A stretch of DNA of 64,000 nucleotides from NCBI RefSeq assembly GCF_000152825.2, contig NC_014414.1:1798001-1862000 (forward strand), read 5' to 3'. The notes under the pieces are model-generated. The model saw only the letters and a list, made by a program, of their open reading frames with translations. It did no database searches and was not told where the DNA came from. Below, in pieces: positions 48,792-57,721 of this stretch (positions are counted from its first letter, which is position 1; each line of letters opens with the position of its first letter). Source of the stretch: Parvularcula bermudensis HTCC2503. Lineage in GTDB: Bacteria; Pseudomonadota; Alphaproteobacteria; Caulobacterales; Parvularculaceae. The translations under genes and the position numbers were made by a program.

Positions 48792-49720
48792 GAGAAACCG
48801 TATCCTTCGGCGATTTGCACATGCAAGGAAAAGACCGATTGCAGAACATCCTCAAGAAACTCGTGCAGGCCGTCCGCGAAGATTTCATCCATCGTCGCCT
48901 TCGCCAGGCGAGACCGTAGCGCCGCCGCTGTGTCGTGACAGGGGTGACGTTGATCATAGAGGGTGGCCAGCCGATCGAGGGCGCCCCCGACCTCGTCCAT
49001 GGCAAACGCAATCGACCGCGGAAAGGCGCGGTTGAGCACCAGAAGATCGGCAATATTCCAGGGCGTATAATCGCTGGCATAGATGTGGTAATACGCTCGC
49101 ATGGCGGATGAGGCCAGCAATAGGCTTGTCCACTGATAAATATCGCGTCCACCGCCGGCCACGTCCCGTTCGGGTAAAAGCGCGCGATATTTGACCTCAA
49201 GGAGGCGCAGGGTCATGGCCGCCCGTTCAAGGGCACTCCCCAGGCGGACGAATTCATACCGGTCATCGCGCAGCATGGTGGTTTCAAGGGTGCCGCGGAA
49301 CGTGGCGGTCCGTTGTTGGCACCAATCGAGCCAATCGAACAGGCCGGCCGAAACGTCGGCCACTTTAACATGGTCGAGGCGCCGCCAGCGATCGTTCAAC
49401 GCCTCCCACATCGCGGTGGTCATGGCAGCCCGCTCCGCCCGGCCATTATTTCGTGCCAGCGTAATGCAGGAGCGAACCGAAATGCCGTTTTCTCCATCGA
49501 GCAGCAAGTGCTCAAGAGCTTCGGCCTGGTCGGGCATATCCTCCCGCTCGGGATCGGACGGTACCCCCGCCGCCCGGAGCACCGATTGCCAATCGCCCCG
49601 TTCAGAGGCCCCGGGCAACATTGTCATCCGGGCGCCCATATCGAGCAGGCGGGCGGTGGCGCCACATCGCTCGACGTAGCGGCCGACCCAGTAGAGATTT
49701 CCAGCGGTCCGGCTCAGCAT
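48788..49720 (-). CDS. Alpha-E domain protein
   Basis: 310-residue, mostly helical protein of the alpha-E family (DUF403): the N-terminal MLSRTAGNLYWVGRYVERCGATARLLD and later RFVRLGSALERAAMTLRLLEVKY-like blocks are diagnostic. Biochemical role unknown. The ATG at 49720 overlaps the upstream ATP-grasp stop by one base (TGATG). The gene is always found with an ATP-grasp and a transglutaminase gene in this order, suggesting that the three make or cut a peptide-like bond on a shared substrate (inference). Confidence 0.9.
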   Translation of the reverse strand: MLSRTAGNLYWVGRYVERCGATARLLDMGARMTMLPGASERGDWQSVLRAAGVPSDPEREDMPDQAEALEHLLLDGENGISVRSCITLARNNGRAERAAMTTAMWEALNDRWRRLDHVKVADVSAGLFDWLDWCQQRTATFRGTLETTMLRDDRYEFVRLGSALERAAMTLRLLEVKYRALLPERDVAGGGRDIYQWTSLLLASSAMRAYYHIYASDYTPWNIADLLVLNRAFPRSIAFAMDEVGGALDRLATLYDQRHPCHDTAAALRSRLAKATMDEIFADGLHEFLEDVLQSVFSLHVQIAEGYGFS

Positions 49721-51168
49721 CAGGAGGGGTCCTTCGCTAACACCCACGTATCTTTCACCCCGCCCCCTTGCGAGGAATTGACCACAAGGGAGCCTTCGCG
49801 GAGGGCGACACGGGTGAGCCCCCCAGGCGTCAGCCGCACATTCTTGCCGACAAGACAGAAGGGGCGGAGATCGACATGTCGTGGCTTGATTTCCCCCCCG
49901 ATCAATGTGGGGGCGGTCGAGAGGTCGAGGGTCGGTTGGGCGATAAAGGCAGCCGGGTCCTTTTCGATCCGCTGAGCATAAAGCTTTCTCTCGCTCGCGG
50001 TGGACCGGGGGCCGATCAACATCCCATATCCGCCCGACCCGGCCACTTCTTTGACGACCAAGCTATCGAGGTGATCGAGGGTATAGGCGAGGTCGTCCGG
50101 GTTCGAGAGTTTATAGGTCTCGACATTCGGAATGAGCGGCTTTTCCCCAAGGTAGAAATCGATCATGTCAGGGACATAGGTATAGATCGCTTTATCATCT
50201 GCGACCCCGGCGCCCGGGGCGGAGCAAATAGTGACCCCACCGGACAAATACGCGTTCATCAGCCCCGGCACGCCCAGAACGCTTTCTTTGTTGAAGATCA
50301 GGGGATCGAGAAACGCATCGTCGATCCGGCGATAGATCACATCGATCACGTCAAGGCCGCGTGTTGTGCGTCGCCAGACGCGTCCCTCATGAACCTCAAG
50401 ATCGCGCGCCTCGACAAGCTCGGCGCCCATCAGATCAGCGAGGAAGGAATGTTCGTAATACGCTGAATTGAACGGCCCTGGCGTCAGGACGGCGATCGCC
50501 GGGCGGCTATTGGTACAGGCCGGGGGCGCCACTTCTTCGAGGGTGCGGCGGAGATCATGGGGATAGGTATCGACCGACCTGACCTTTCCGTCCCCGAACA
50601 GCTCGGGAAACATCCGCATGGTGATTTCCCGGTTCTCCAGCATATAGGAGACGCCCGAAGGCGTGCGGCAATTGTCTTCGAGGACGGAAAAGGCGGCTTC
50701 TCCCGTCCGGACCAGATCGACACCGACGACATGGCTATAAACCCGTCCGGGGGGATCGAAGCCCACCATTTCGGGCAGATAGGCGCTGTTCTCGATCACC
50801 AATCGCTCTGGGATGATCCCGGCGCGCAGGATCTCCCGCCGATGATAGATATCGTAGAGAAAGGCATTGAGCGCCTTGGCGCGCTGCTTGATGGCCTCAG
50901 CCAGACGATCCCATTCACTGGCGCCTAGAACCCTGGGGATCAAGTCAAAGGGGATAAGCCGCTCTGGGTCTCCTCCCTCCCCATAGACGGCGAAGGTAAT
51001 TCCAATGCGGCGGAAAATCGCCTCCGCTTCTTCGGCGCGCACGGATAGAAGATCGAGGCCAATATCATCGAGCCACTTCGCGACGAGATGATAGGGCGCC
51101 CGAACCTCGCCGTTATTTCGCATTTCGTCGAACAGACAAAACTCCCGAATTCTGACTACCCTCATCAT
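49720..51168 (-). CDS. Circularly permuted ATP-grasp protein (DUF404/DUF407)
   Basis: 482 residues. It matches the circularly permuted ATP-grasp type 2 family: FDEMRNNGEVRAPYHLVAKWL, VYGEGGDPERLIPFDLIPRVL, DNCRTPSGVSYMLENRE, VVKEVAGSGGYGMLIGP (ATP-binding Lys/Gly loop) and PRHVDLRPFCLVG near the end. Such enzymes form carboxylate-amine bonds. It is first in the operon with the alpha-E and transglutaminase genes. The exact start is uncertain: homology begins near residue 13, and Met codons at 1, 2 and 16 are possible. Confidence 0.9.
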   Translation of the reverse strand: MMRVVRIREFCLFDEMRNNGEVRAPYHLVAKWLDDIGLDLLSVRAEEAEAIFRRIGITFAVYGEGGDPERLIPFDLIPRVLGASEWDRLAEAIKQRAKALNAFLYDIYHRREILRAGIIPERLVIENSAYLPEMVGFDPPGRVYSHVVGVDLVRTGEAAFSVLEDNCRTPSGVSYMLENREITMRMFPELFGDGKVRSVDTYPHDLRRTLEEVAPPACTNSRPAIAVLTPGPFNSAYYEHSFLADLMGAELVEARDLEVHEGRVWRRTTRGLDVIDVIYRRIDDAFLDPLIFNKESVLGVPGLMNAYLSGGVTICSAPGAGVADDKAIYTYVPDMIDFYLGEKPLIPNVETYKLSNPDDLAYTLDHLDSLVVKEVAGSGGYGMLIGPRSTASERKLYAQRIEKDPAAFIAQPTLDLSTAPTLIGGEIKPRHVDLRPFCLVGKNVRLTPGGLTRVALREGSLVVNSSQGGGVKDTWVLAKDPS

Positions 51169-51263
51169 CTAGGGCGCTAAGGCCGTAAAGGACAGTGGCC
51201 GTTTCTACTCTCTTTATATGCGCCGCACAATTTTCACGGCGCACTTTATCCAGATATCCAGCC

Positions 51264-51695
51264 TCAGGGGTAGCCCTGACCGGGCGGAGCGGACAACCCA
51301 ATCAGTTGCATGGTGATCGCTTGGATCACCATTACCCCAAGCCAATGGCCGCCATCGATGATAGTCAAGCGCCAAGGACGCCCCTGAAAACGGTGATTGA
51401 CGAGCGTCGTTGGCAGTACAAAACCGCCCCAAATGATCAGGGGGGTCATCGTCGTCATGACCCACAGGGGCGCCTGGTCCGGCATCAGGATAAGCGCACC
51501 CGCCAATATCGCGGCCAGCCAGGCTTCGGCGGCGAAGGTGACGATCAATATTCGGGGGTCGGCGCTTGGCGTGCCTTCCACGGCGGCGGCGCGCCGCCAT
51601 GACGTGGCGAAGCCCTGGTACCACACGGCCCCGAACGCAAATCCAAGGCCTGCGGCGATGAGGATAGGTACGGCATTGAGCCAGATATAGATCAT
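51264..51695 (-). CDS. DUF1761-family membrane protein
   Basis: 143 residues with four predicted membrane segments (about 5-24, 48-68, 75-95, 115-135). The pattern of DUF1761 is present (VPILIAAGLGFAFGAVWYQGFATSWRR, PLIIWGGFVLPTTLVNHRFQGRPWRLTIIDGGHWL). Function unknown. The ATG at 51695 is chosen because the upstream frame is Arg-rich and non-homologous. Stand-alone, divergent from kdsA. Confidence 0.8.
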   Translation of the reverse strand: MIYIWLNAVPILIAAGLGFAFGAVWYQGFATSWRRAAAVEGTPSADPRILIVTFAAEAWLAAILAGALILMPDQAPLWVMTTMTPLIIWGGFVLPTTLVNHRFQGRPWRLTIIDGGHWLGVMVIQAITMQLIGLSAPPGQGYP

Positions 51696-51804
51696 TCGCT
51701 GATGCTCCGTTCCATTCGGCCTAAAGCTAGACCGACAAGGGCGGGTTGTCTTGCGGGCGAGGGCGGCTTTCCTCATCTAAGGGAAAGATCAAGAGGAGAC
51801 TGCC

Positions 51805-52695
51805 ATGACCGGCCATGCCGCACAGTCAGAGGTGACCATCACCGCTCCCGGCGGCGATGTGCGTGTGGGAAACCATCTTCCGCTCATGCTGTTTGCCGGG
51901 CCCTGTGCGATGGAAAGCCGCGCCCACGCCCTCGAAGTGGCGGGCGCCATCAAGGAGATCACGGATCGGCTGGGGATCGGGTTTGTCTATAAATCCAGTT
52001 TCGACAAGGCCAACCGGACGTCATTGTCAGCGCGCCGCGGAATCGGCATGGCCGAAGCCCTTCCTATTTTTGCCGAAGTGAAGGAGCGCCTCGGGGTCCC
52101 GGTGCTGACCGATATTCACGAACGGGCCCAATGCGCGCCGGTCGCCGAAGTGGTCGATGTTCTTCAGATTCCGGCCTTTTTGTGTCGGCAAACGGATCTG
52201 TTGGTCGCCGCCGCCGAAACGGGGCGGGTGATCAAGGTGAAAAAGGGCCAGTTCCTCGCCCCCTGGGATATGACCAATGTCGTCGCCAAGATTACCGGCA
52301 GCGGAAATTCCCGCGTCCTGGTGACGGAGCGAGGGGCCAGTTTCGGCTACAATACGTTGGTAACGGATTTCCGGGGCCTCAAGACGATGGCGGAGGAGAC
52401 AGGGGCGCCGATCATCTTCGACGCGACCCACTCCGTTCAGCAGCCCGGCGGCCAGGGGGGAAGTTCCGGCGGACAGCGGGAAATGGTGCCAACCCTTGCC
52501 CGCGCCGCCGCCGCGGTGGGCGTGGCCGGCCTGTTCGCGGAAACCCATCCTGATCCTGACAGTGCGCCTTCGGATGGCCCAAACATGATCCCGCTCAGCC
52601 GCCTTGAGATCTTCTTGCGAGAGTTGCAGGACCTCGACCGGATCGCCAAGGGCCGCGCCGCCCTCCACAGCTTCGCGCCGGACGAAGGGGCTTAG
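51805..52695 (+). CDS. kdsA: 3-deoxy-8-phosphooctulonate synthase
   Basis: Condenses phosphoenolpyruvate with arabinose 5-phosphate to make Kdo-8-P for lipopolysaccharide. The 296 residues keep [65 protein letters not shown] and [26 protein letters not shown] lies upstream of the ATG. The asparagine (KANRTS) and the absence of the metal-ligand Cys near the N-terminus point to the metal-independent class (inference). Its last four bases overlap the convergent SPOR gene. Confidence 0.95.
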   Translation: MTGHAAQSEVTITAPGGDVRVGNHLPLMLFAGPCAMESRAHALEVAGAIKEITDRLGIGFVYKSSFDKANRTSLSARRGIGMAEALPIFAEVKERLGVPVLTDIHERAQCAPVAEVVDVLQIPAFLCRQTDLLVAAAETGRVIKVKKGQFLAPWDMTNVVAKITGSGNSRVLVTERGASFGYNTLVTDFRGLKTMAEETGAPIIFDATHSVQQPGGQGGSSGGQREMVPTLARAAAAVGVAGLFAETHPDPDSAPSDGPNMIPLSRLEIFLRELQDLDRIAKGRAALHSFAPDEGA

Positions 52696-54971
52696 TCCCC
52701 AATCTCGGCGCTGGCCGCACTATCGACCGCGGCATCGGTAAGGCCGTCTCGGCGAGACGCCGCGGCGACGAAAGAGGCCAGGTCATTTGCCCCGGTTTTT
52801 TCCGGACGAACGAAGCAATCGCCGTTCTGGGCCCGGATGGATGAACACACACTGTCCGCTGCCAGCTTTGACCCAAGGGGAGGGGTGGTGACCTGGTAAA
52901 GAGTTTTCCCCTTGGCCGCATCGTAGCTGTAGGACACCTTGCCGATCGCGACGGGTTTCGTCCCCAATGAGTGACCTGACACGATTAGTTTCTGAGGGGC
53001 CGCTTTGTTCGGTGCGCAGGCGGCACTTACAGGATCGGGCATTGACCGAGCATTGCGGTTAGGTGCGCTGGGAACGCAGCTCGCAGAGGTCAGCTTGGCA
53101 TAGGGACGCCCAAAATGGCGGCTCGCATTGGCGAAATTGCTGTAGGCGCCGAGTTGGACGACATAGGCCTCCTTGTCGTCGTCGGTCGCCCCTTCGGATA
53201 AGATAAGGGGCGCCTCATTCGCCGTAAGCGCCTCGGCGAGGATCGCCACCGACGCTGCCCCCTTTCTGTCCTCGGCGGTCGCTTCTTCGGAATAGTCGAT
53301 ATCCCCCGCCCTTGCCATCACCATGGCAGCCGCCATTTCCGGGACCATCATCGGTGCGGTTTCGACCAAAAGCTTCTTTTCTCCGGGGGGGGAAGGAGCA
53401 GGGGATCCGATCGCTTCCGGCCCGTCCTCCGCCTTCATCTCTTCGGCGATCTCCCCTAAAATCCGCCGCAGCGCCAGCATTTCAGGAAAGTCCTCGTAAG
53501 GCGCATCAAGGGCCGCGGCCAAGGCGTCTGGTCCGGCTGTTTGGAAATAGCCGCGCGCCTCCTGGGCTGTGCCGGGGTCGAGTAGAGTGGCCCGCAGCCA
53601 GGCCAGATCCGCCGTGTCTTGGTCTGGGGCCGCAGCGCTTGGGGGAGGGACGGTCGACCCTTGCGATGGGGCGCCGCCCGTCTGGACAGGGGCCTCGGCA
53701 AATCTCTGCTTCAGAAGCCGATTGTATCGAAGGACCATGTCGTGGGTCCACCAGACGATGGGATGGGCGAGCGGCTCGACCATCACGGCCGGCAGGGGCA
53801 CAGCATCGTGCATCTGGTCGGCGGCAATTTCATATTGTCCCGTCAGGTCGCGCCACGTCCACAGATCATGCGCCGCCGCATCGAACTGGCGGAATCCTGC
53901 GCCGGGGAAGGGATTGTGTTGAGCGACCTTTTCGGCGGCGCGCTTGATCATCGCCGATAGGGTTGGGGCGAATTGGAAATCCGGTTGACAGCCTTCTTCA
54001 GCCGTCCCTGTGCAGATGGTTCCGGCTTCGTGCCATTCCGGCGGCGCCTCACCGGGGAAATAGACCTGGTCGAACACCAGGCTGCCCATTGCCGCGCCGG
54101 TATAGGTCATGTCCGACAGATCGGAGCGATCGGCAATCAAGATCGCCCCGGGATCGAAGCGCAATTGCGCGCCGTTTAATGTGCTTCCCGATAGCATGAG
54201 GATCGCGTCAGAGCCGATTTCAATTGTCGAATTATCGAGCAGTGTCCCCTCAAAGCTGACCGTCTCCCGCTCTGGGATGGTGATCCGGGCGTTCCTGGCA
54301 TCGGACAAAAGGAACCGGGCATTATTCATCGAGGAGGGACGCAAGGTGGCGGAGGATAGATTGAGGAGGATCCCCTCAAGACCTGCCATATTCGTATTCG
54401 TGAAGCGTGTTTCGACGAGATCGATTGTCCGCACGCGCAGATTGGACAAATCAAGGGTGTGGGTGATCTCATCGCCACCGACCTCAGCAAGGAAGGCGAC
54501 AGCACTCGACTGCCCCATCTCGCCGAATATCCCCCGCGCATGGGAGATGACCTCTTTTTGGAGTTGTACCGATTTGAGGAACTTCTCCTGCTCGCTTGGG
54601 GCGTTACGTTCCCCCTGCAACAAGGCAAGCCCGGCAAAGAGCGCGCCGAGCACCGCCGCCGCGCCCACGCAAAATCCCCCCGCTGCGCGCCATGGGATCT
54701 CTTGTGGGACGTCTTGGCCTGCAGTCATTGGTGCCTCCCTATGGGGCGTCTGGGGCCGGCCATTCGGGGGGAAGGGGTTGGGGGCTGGGCGTTTGGGGGT
54801 GCCGATCTGGGCGTCCGGCACGCCGTCATTTTTGGCGGGAATGGGCGTGGTGTCCCCCTCCGCCAAATTATCGACCTGACCGTCAAGTCGCGGCCCGGAT
54901 GCACCGGGCGTGCCCCCCTTCGGCGTATCGTCGGCGGTAGGTCCGCTCTGTGGTTTGGACGGGTGTGTCAC
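52692..54971 (-). CDS. SPOR-domain membrane protein with pentapeptide-like repeats
   Basis: 759 residues of unusual design. A Pro-rich cytosolic N-terminus (1-93) precedes one membrane segment (about 95-118). A helical piece is followed by degenerate pentapeptide-like repeats (about 170-305: [44 protein letters not shown]). A helical periplasmic region comes next, with a Pro-rich linker near 430-450. The C-terminal SPOR domain (about 607-725, [29 protein letters not shown]) is interrupted by a Cys-containing stretch. SPOR domains bind denuded septal glycan. The GTG start at 54971 has GGGAGAG upstream. The full combination is not one I recognise. Confidence 0.75.
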   Translation of the reverse strand: MTHPSKPQSGPTADDTPKGGTPGASGPRLDGQVDNLAEGDTTPIPAKNDGVPDAQIGTPKRPAPNPFPPNGRPQTPHREAPMTAGQDVPQEIPWRAAGGFCVGAAAVLGALFAGLALLQGERNAPSEQEKFLKSVQLQKEVISHARGIFGEMGQSSAVAFLAEVGGDEITHTLDLSNLRVRTIDLVETRFTNTNMAGLEGILLNLSSATLRPSSMNNARFLLSDARNARITIPERETVSFEGTLLDNSTIEIGSDAILMLSGSTLNGAQLRFDPGAILIADRSDLSDMTYTGAAMGSLVFDQVYFPGEAPPEWHEAGTICTGTAEEGCQPDFQFAPTLSAMIKRAAEKVAQHNPFPGAGFRQFDAAAHDLWTWRDLTGQYEIAADQMHDAVPLPAVMVEPLAHPIVWWTHDMVLRYNRLLKQRFAEAPVQTGGAPSQGSTVPPPSAAAPDQDTADLAWLRATLLDPGTAQEARGYFQTAGPDALAAALDAPYEDFPEMLALRRILGEIAEEMKAEDGPEAIGSPAPSPPGEKKLLVETAPMMVPEMAAAMVMARAGDIDYSEEATAEDRKGAASVAILAEALTANEAPLILSEGATDDDKEAYVVQLGAYSNFANASRHFGRPYAKLTSASCVPSAPNRNARSMPDPVSAACAPNKAAPQKLIVSGHSLGTKPVAIGKVSYSYDAAKGKTLYQVTTPPLGSKLAADSVCSSIRAQNGDCFVRPEKTGANDLASFVAAASRRDGLTDAAVDSAASAEIGD

Positions 54972-55105
54972 GCGCGCTCTCTCTCTCCCTAATCCTTAGC
55001 AATGTTCGTTGCCGCACCACAACTCCAGCGCGTGGAAGAATCTGCAACGGGGCACCGGGAGAGGGCCCTCATCGTTCCTTCGGCGGCATAATTTCCCGCT
55101 GATAG

Positions 55106-55131
55106 GGAACTCCTGCCTTTCCTAATTTGTT
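55106..55131 (+). promoter_or_regulatory. EcfG-type general-stress promoter candidate
   Basis: GGAAC, 18 bases, then GTT matches the alphaproteobacterial sigma-EcfG consensus GGAAC-N17-18-GTT. The start codon of the REC gene lies nine bases after GTT, so the transcript would have almost no leader. Confidence 0.45.
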
Positions 55132-55139
55132 CTGCTCCC

Positions 55140-55565
55140 ATGGCTTATTCCGGTTTCTTCCACGCCCGCCCAGGTCCCCCCCAAACGCTATTGCTGGTGG
55201 AGGACGATCCTTTGCTCGCGGCGGCCGTCATCCAGTATGCGGAGGAAGAGGGATATGCCGTCGACGGTCCCTACACCCGTAGCAGCGAGGCAGAGGCGGC
55301 CATTGCCGCCCATTCTCCGACCGCGGCGCTCATCGATTATCGTCTCGCGGACGGCGACCGGGGGGACGCTGTCGCCCGCCTGCTTCACCGCCAGGCGATT
55401 CCGTTCGCCCTTGTGACCGCGAGCGAAGATCATGAGGTTAAAGGTCTGTGCACCCAATATGGCTGCCAGATGGTCCGCAAGCCGGTCGATGATCGCGTCC
55501 TCGACGAGACCTTTGATTTTCTGATGACGGGGCCTGCCGCCCATCAGGCGATGACGGGCGATTAG
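55140..55565 (+). CDS. Single-domain response regulator
   Basis: 141 residues containing only a receiver domain (about 14-125): acidic pair in LLLVEDDPLL, phospho-acceptor Asp in ALIDYRLADGD, Thr/Ser in LVTASEDHE and Lys in MVRKPVDD. There is no output domain, so it acts as a phosphate relay, sink or adaptor. The preceding EcfG-like promoter suggests a general stress regulon (inference). No ribosome-binding site precedes the ATG, in keeping with a leaderless message. Its TAG stop is made by a MITE-like repeat. Confidence 0.85.
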   Translation: MAYSGFFHARPGPPQTLLLVEDDPLLAAAVIQYAEEEGYAVDGPYTRSSEAEAAIAAHSPTAALIDYRLADGDRGDAVARLLHRQAIPFALVTASEDHEVKGLCTQYGCQMVRKPVDDRVLDETFDFLMTGPAAHQAMTGD

Positions 55566-55664
55566 ACCCTTTTCGAGCGAAGCGGGAAGCGGTCGCCTAA
55601 AGAAAATGTGATAAAACAACCATTTAGTGGCGCTTCACGACACCGATTGACCTGACGCATAGAG
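55564..55664 (-). repeat. MITE-like intergenic repeat, copy 5
   Basis: Inverse orientation: TA|GACCCTTTTCGAGCG on the left, ACGCA|TA on the right, with shared core GTGATAAAACAA and CACCGATTGACCTGA. It forms the TAG stop of the REC gene. Confidence 0.8.
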
Positions 55665-55807
55665 GCGGAAACAGTTAATCGGATATAGTCAAGGGCGGAG
55701 ACATGCCGGAGCGGCAGTCATCTTCAGTCAACCAACTTTATTACAATTTTCCAAACTTATATGCGGTAGGCCCAAAAGAACGCTTCCCTTCGTAGTGAGC
55801 TTTTTGG
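55665..55807. other. AT-rich leader of the GAF gene
   Basis: 143 bases, notably AT-rich around 55735-55765 (TTTATTACAATTTTCC, TTATAT). A promoter is likely there, but no pair of boxes could be fixed. Confidence 0.4.
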
Positions 55808-56389
55808 GTGCATTCTGAAGAAATCGATCGCCTCGCCGCTTTAGACCGATTGTGCCTCCTCTCGGGGAAGGCTCATCCGGTCTTGGACGAGATCACAGCG
55901 CTCGCCGCAGAACTGAGCGAGTGGCCGATTGCCGCCATCTCTCTCGTCGATCTCAATCGGCAGGTCTTTGTGTCAAAAGTCGGCACTACGGTAGAGCAGA
56001 CGAGCCGCTCGGCGTCATTCTGTACTCATACGATCAAGAATAAATCGCCTCTGGTCGTGGAGAACGCCCTTAGTGACCCAAATTTCGCGACCAACCCATT
56101 GGTCGTCGGCCCCCCCCATATCCGCGCCTATGCCGGATTTCCGCTGACCCAATCGCAGGGCTGGGCTGTGGGCACCCTCTGTGTCATCCATAACGAGCCG
56201 GCGAGCCTTTCCGCCGACACCCGCCGTCACCTCACCCGCCTCGCGGTGATGACGATCGAGGTGCTCAAGCGGGAGGAGGTGACGGCGCCTGGCCTTCGGG
56301 GCCTCCAGCAATCGATCACCGCCGAGCGCCATCGCTTCATTCAGGGCGGTGCCGTAAAAAAAGGCCAATCCTCGGGCAGATCAGCTTAG
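55808..56389 (+). CDS. GAF-domain protein
   Basis: 193 residues. A single GAF domain (about 25-165) of the group with the signature SFCTHTIKNKSPLVVENALSDP, NPLVVGPPHIRAYAGFPL and GTLCVIHNEPASLS. These domains sense small molecules or redox state and are often fused to kinases or diguanylate cyclases; here it stands alone with a short basic tail. GTG 55808 is the only fitting start. With the REC protein upstream it might form a split signalling pathway (inference). Confidence 0.85.
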   Translation: MHSEEIDRLAALDRLCLLSGKAHPVLDEITALAAELSEWPIAAISLVDLNRQVFVSKVGTTVEQTSRSASFCTHTIKNKSPLVVENALSDPNFATNPLVVGPPHIRAYAGFPLTQSQGWAVGTLCVIHNEPASLSADTRRHLTRLAVMTIEVLKREEVTAPGLRGLQQSITAERHRFIQGGAVKKGQSSGRSA

Positions 56390-56404
56390 CCCTAGGACAG
56401 CGCC

Positions 56405-56746
56405 TTATCCGGTTGAGTGACCGCCAAGCGATGTCCCCCGAGCGGGGGGAGAGGTCGCCTCAATCGCGCTGAACGCTGTCTTGATCACGTAACGATGCGG
56501 GACCCCCTTTGGAACACGCCAGCTATCCCCCGGCGTCAGATGGAGCGTGTCATTGCCGGATTTGAGCTCGGCCTCACCGGAAATGACATAGCCCAAGGTT
56601 TCATAGTCGCTGGCGTGGTCATCGGCTTTTTCCACGGGGCCTTCGTTCCACACTCGTAGGGCGACCCCCTCTCCTTCAACGGCGAGGGCCTGTCCCTGAG
56701 GTCCGGGGACCGCGTCTTCTGCGTTCAGCTTTGTGATTCCGGCCAT
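56405..56746 (-). CDS. Cupin-domain protein
   Basis: 113-residue single-cupin protein: motif 1 in NEGPVEKADDHASDYETLGYVISGEAEL and motif 2 in LTPGDSWRVPKGVPHRYVI, with His and Glu ligands partly conserved (DDHAS...E, PHRY). Probably metal-binding; substrate unknown. ATG 56746 has AAGGAGCG upstream, which decides the start against the longer frame. Confidence 0.85.
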   Translation of the reverse strand: MAGITKLNAEDAVPGPQGQALAVEGEGVALRVWNEGPVEKADDHASDYETLGYVISGEAELKSGNDTLHLTPGDSWRVPKGVPHRYVIKTAFSAIEATSPPARGTSLGGHSTG

Positions 56747-56853
56747 CAATCGCTCCTTATTCCTATCGGATCTTGCCTTCATCAACGCCTTGAAAGCACG
56801 GAGCGTTGCAGAAAAAGCTGTGCGGAGCGGCCAAAGCAAGCCAGATCGTAGCT

Positions 56854-57516
56854 ATGGATATGGCAAATTTCGCAAAAGTCATCGTCCCGGCGGGTCTGTT
56901 GCTCGGCAGCGTTCTGATGGGCTGTAGTCCTGCGCCGGAAAGACCGGAAACCGACCCGCCCGCAGAAGATCAAGAGGAGGGGCCTCGGCTCAATCCTTCC
57001 CTGCCAGAGTCTCCAAAGAGCGATCAGGCCAAGGATTCCGAAAAGGGGGAAGGCGATCATGAGGCCGTGAGCCTGTCGGAGGTGACCGGGGCGCCGAGCG
57101 ATTACCCGGCCCCTGCCATCGCTGACAGTGAAATTCGATGCATGGCGCTCGCGCTGTATCACGAAGCCCGCGCCGAGCCCGATGCGGGCCTGTGGGCGGT
57201 GGGGCACGTCATCCTCAACCGGATGGAGGCAGCGCGCTATCCCGACACCGCTTGCGGGGTCACCAAGGATGGCGGCAGCGACCCCCCCTGCCAATTTTCT
57301 TGGTGGTGCGACAGTCTCCCGGACACGCCGAGAGAAGCTGACGCATGGGAGAATGCCCGCGTGCTCGCCCGTAAATTGCTGCTTGGGGAAATAGAAGATC
57401 CCACGAATGGCGCGACCAGCTTCCACGCCAAACGGGTCTCCCCCTATTGGGCGGAGAAGATGACGCGGACGGTGACCTTGGGAAACCACCATTTCTACAG
57501 GATACGCCGCAACTAA
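56854..57516 (+). CDS. SleB-type cell wall hydrolase lipoprotein
   Basis: 220 residues. A lipoprotein signal (VIVPAGLLLGSVLMGC) is followed by an acidic Pro/Glu linker (about 25-85) and a Hydrolase_2/SleB catalytic domain (about 90-220: EIRCMALALYHEARAEP, GLWAVGHVILNRMEAARYPDT, CQFSWWCD, GATSFHAKRVSPYWAE, GNHHFYRI). It cleaves peptidoglycan; the Glu of YHEAR is the expected catalytic residue. ATG 56854 or 56860 starts the signal; upstream TTG 56806 is less likely. Confidence 0.85.
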   Translation: MDMANFAKVIVPAGLLLGSVLMGCSPAPERPETDPPAEDQEEGPRLNPSLPESPKSDQAKDSEKGEGDHEAVSLSEVTGAPSDYPAPAIADSEIRCMALALYHEARAEPDAGLWAVGHVILNRMEAARYPDTACGVTKDGGSDPPCQFSWWCDSLPDTPREADAWENARVLARKLLLGEIEDPTNGATSFHAKRVSPYWAEKMTRTVTLGNHHFYRIRRN

Positions 57517-57721
57517 GCCGGGGCGGTCTGGCCTCGCTGCGAAGCGATGATCGCAAAAGGGGTAAGATTGGTGGGCGGACGGCCTAAGTCGCCACCGCCA
57601 TGATCGCCGAAGACGGGGGGCAGCCGGGCGTTGTCGTGAAATTCCCTGCCCGAGCGACTGAGCCTTTCCAAGACCCAAGGGCTTCTTCCCCTCGGGCGCC
57701 AAACGCCCTATCCAGCGCGAC

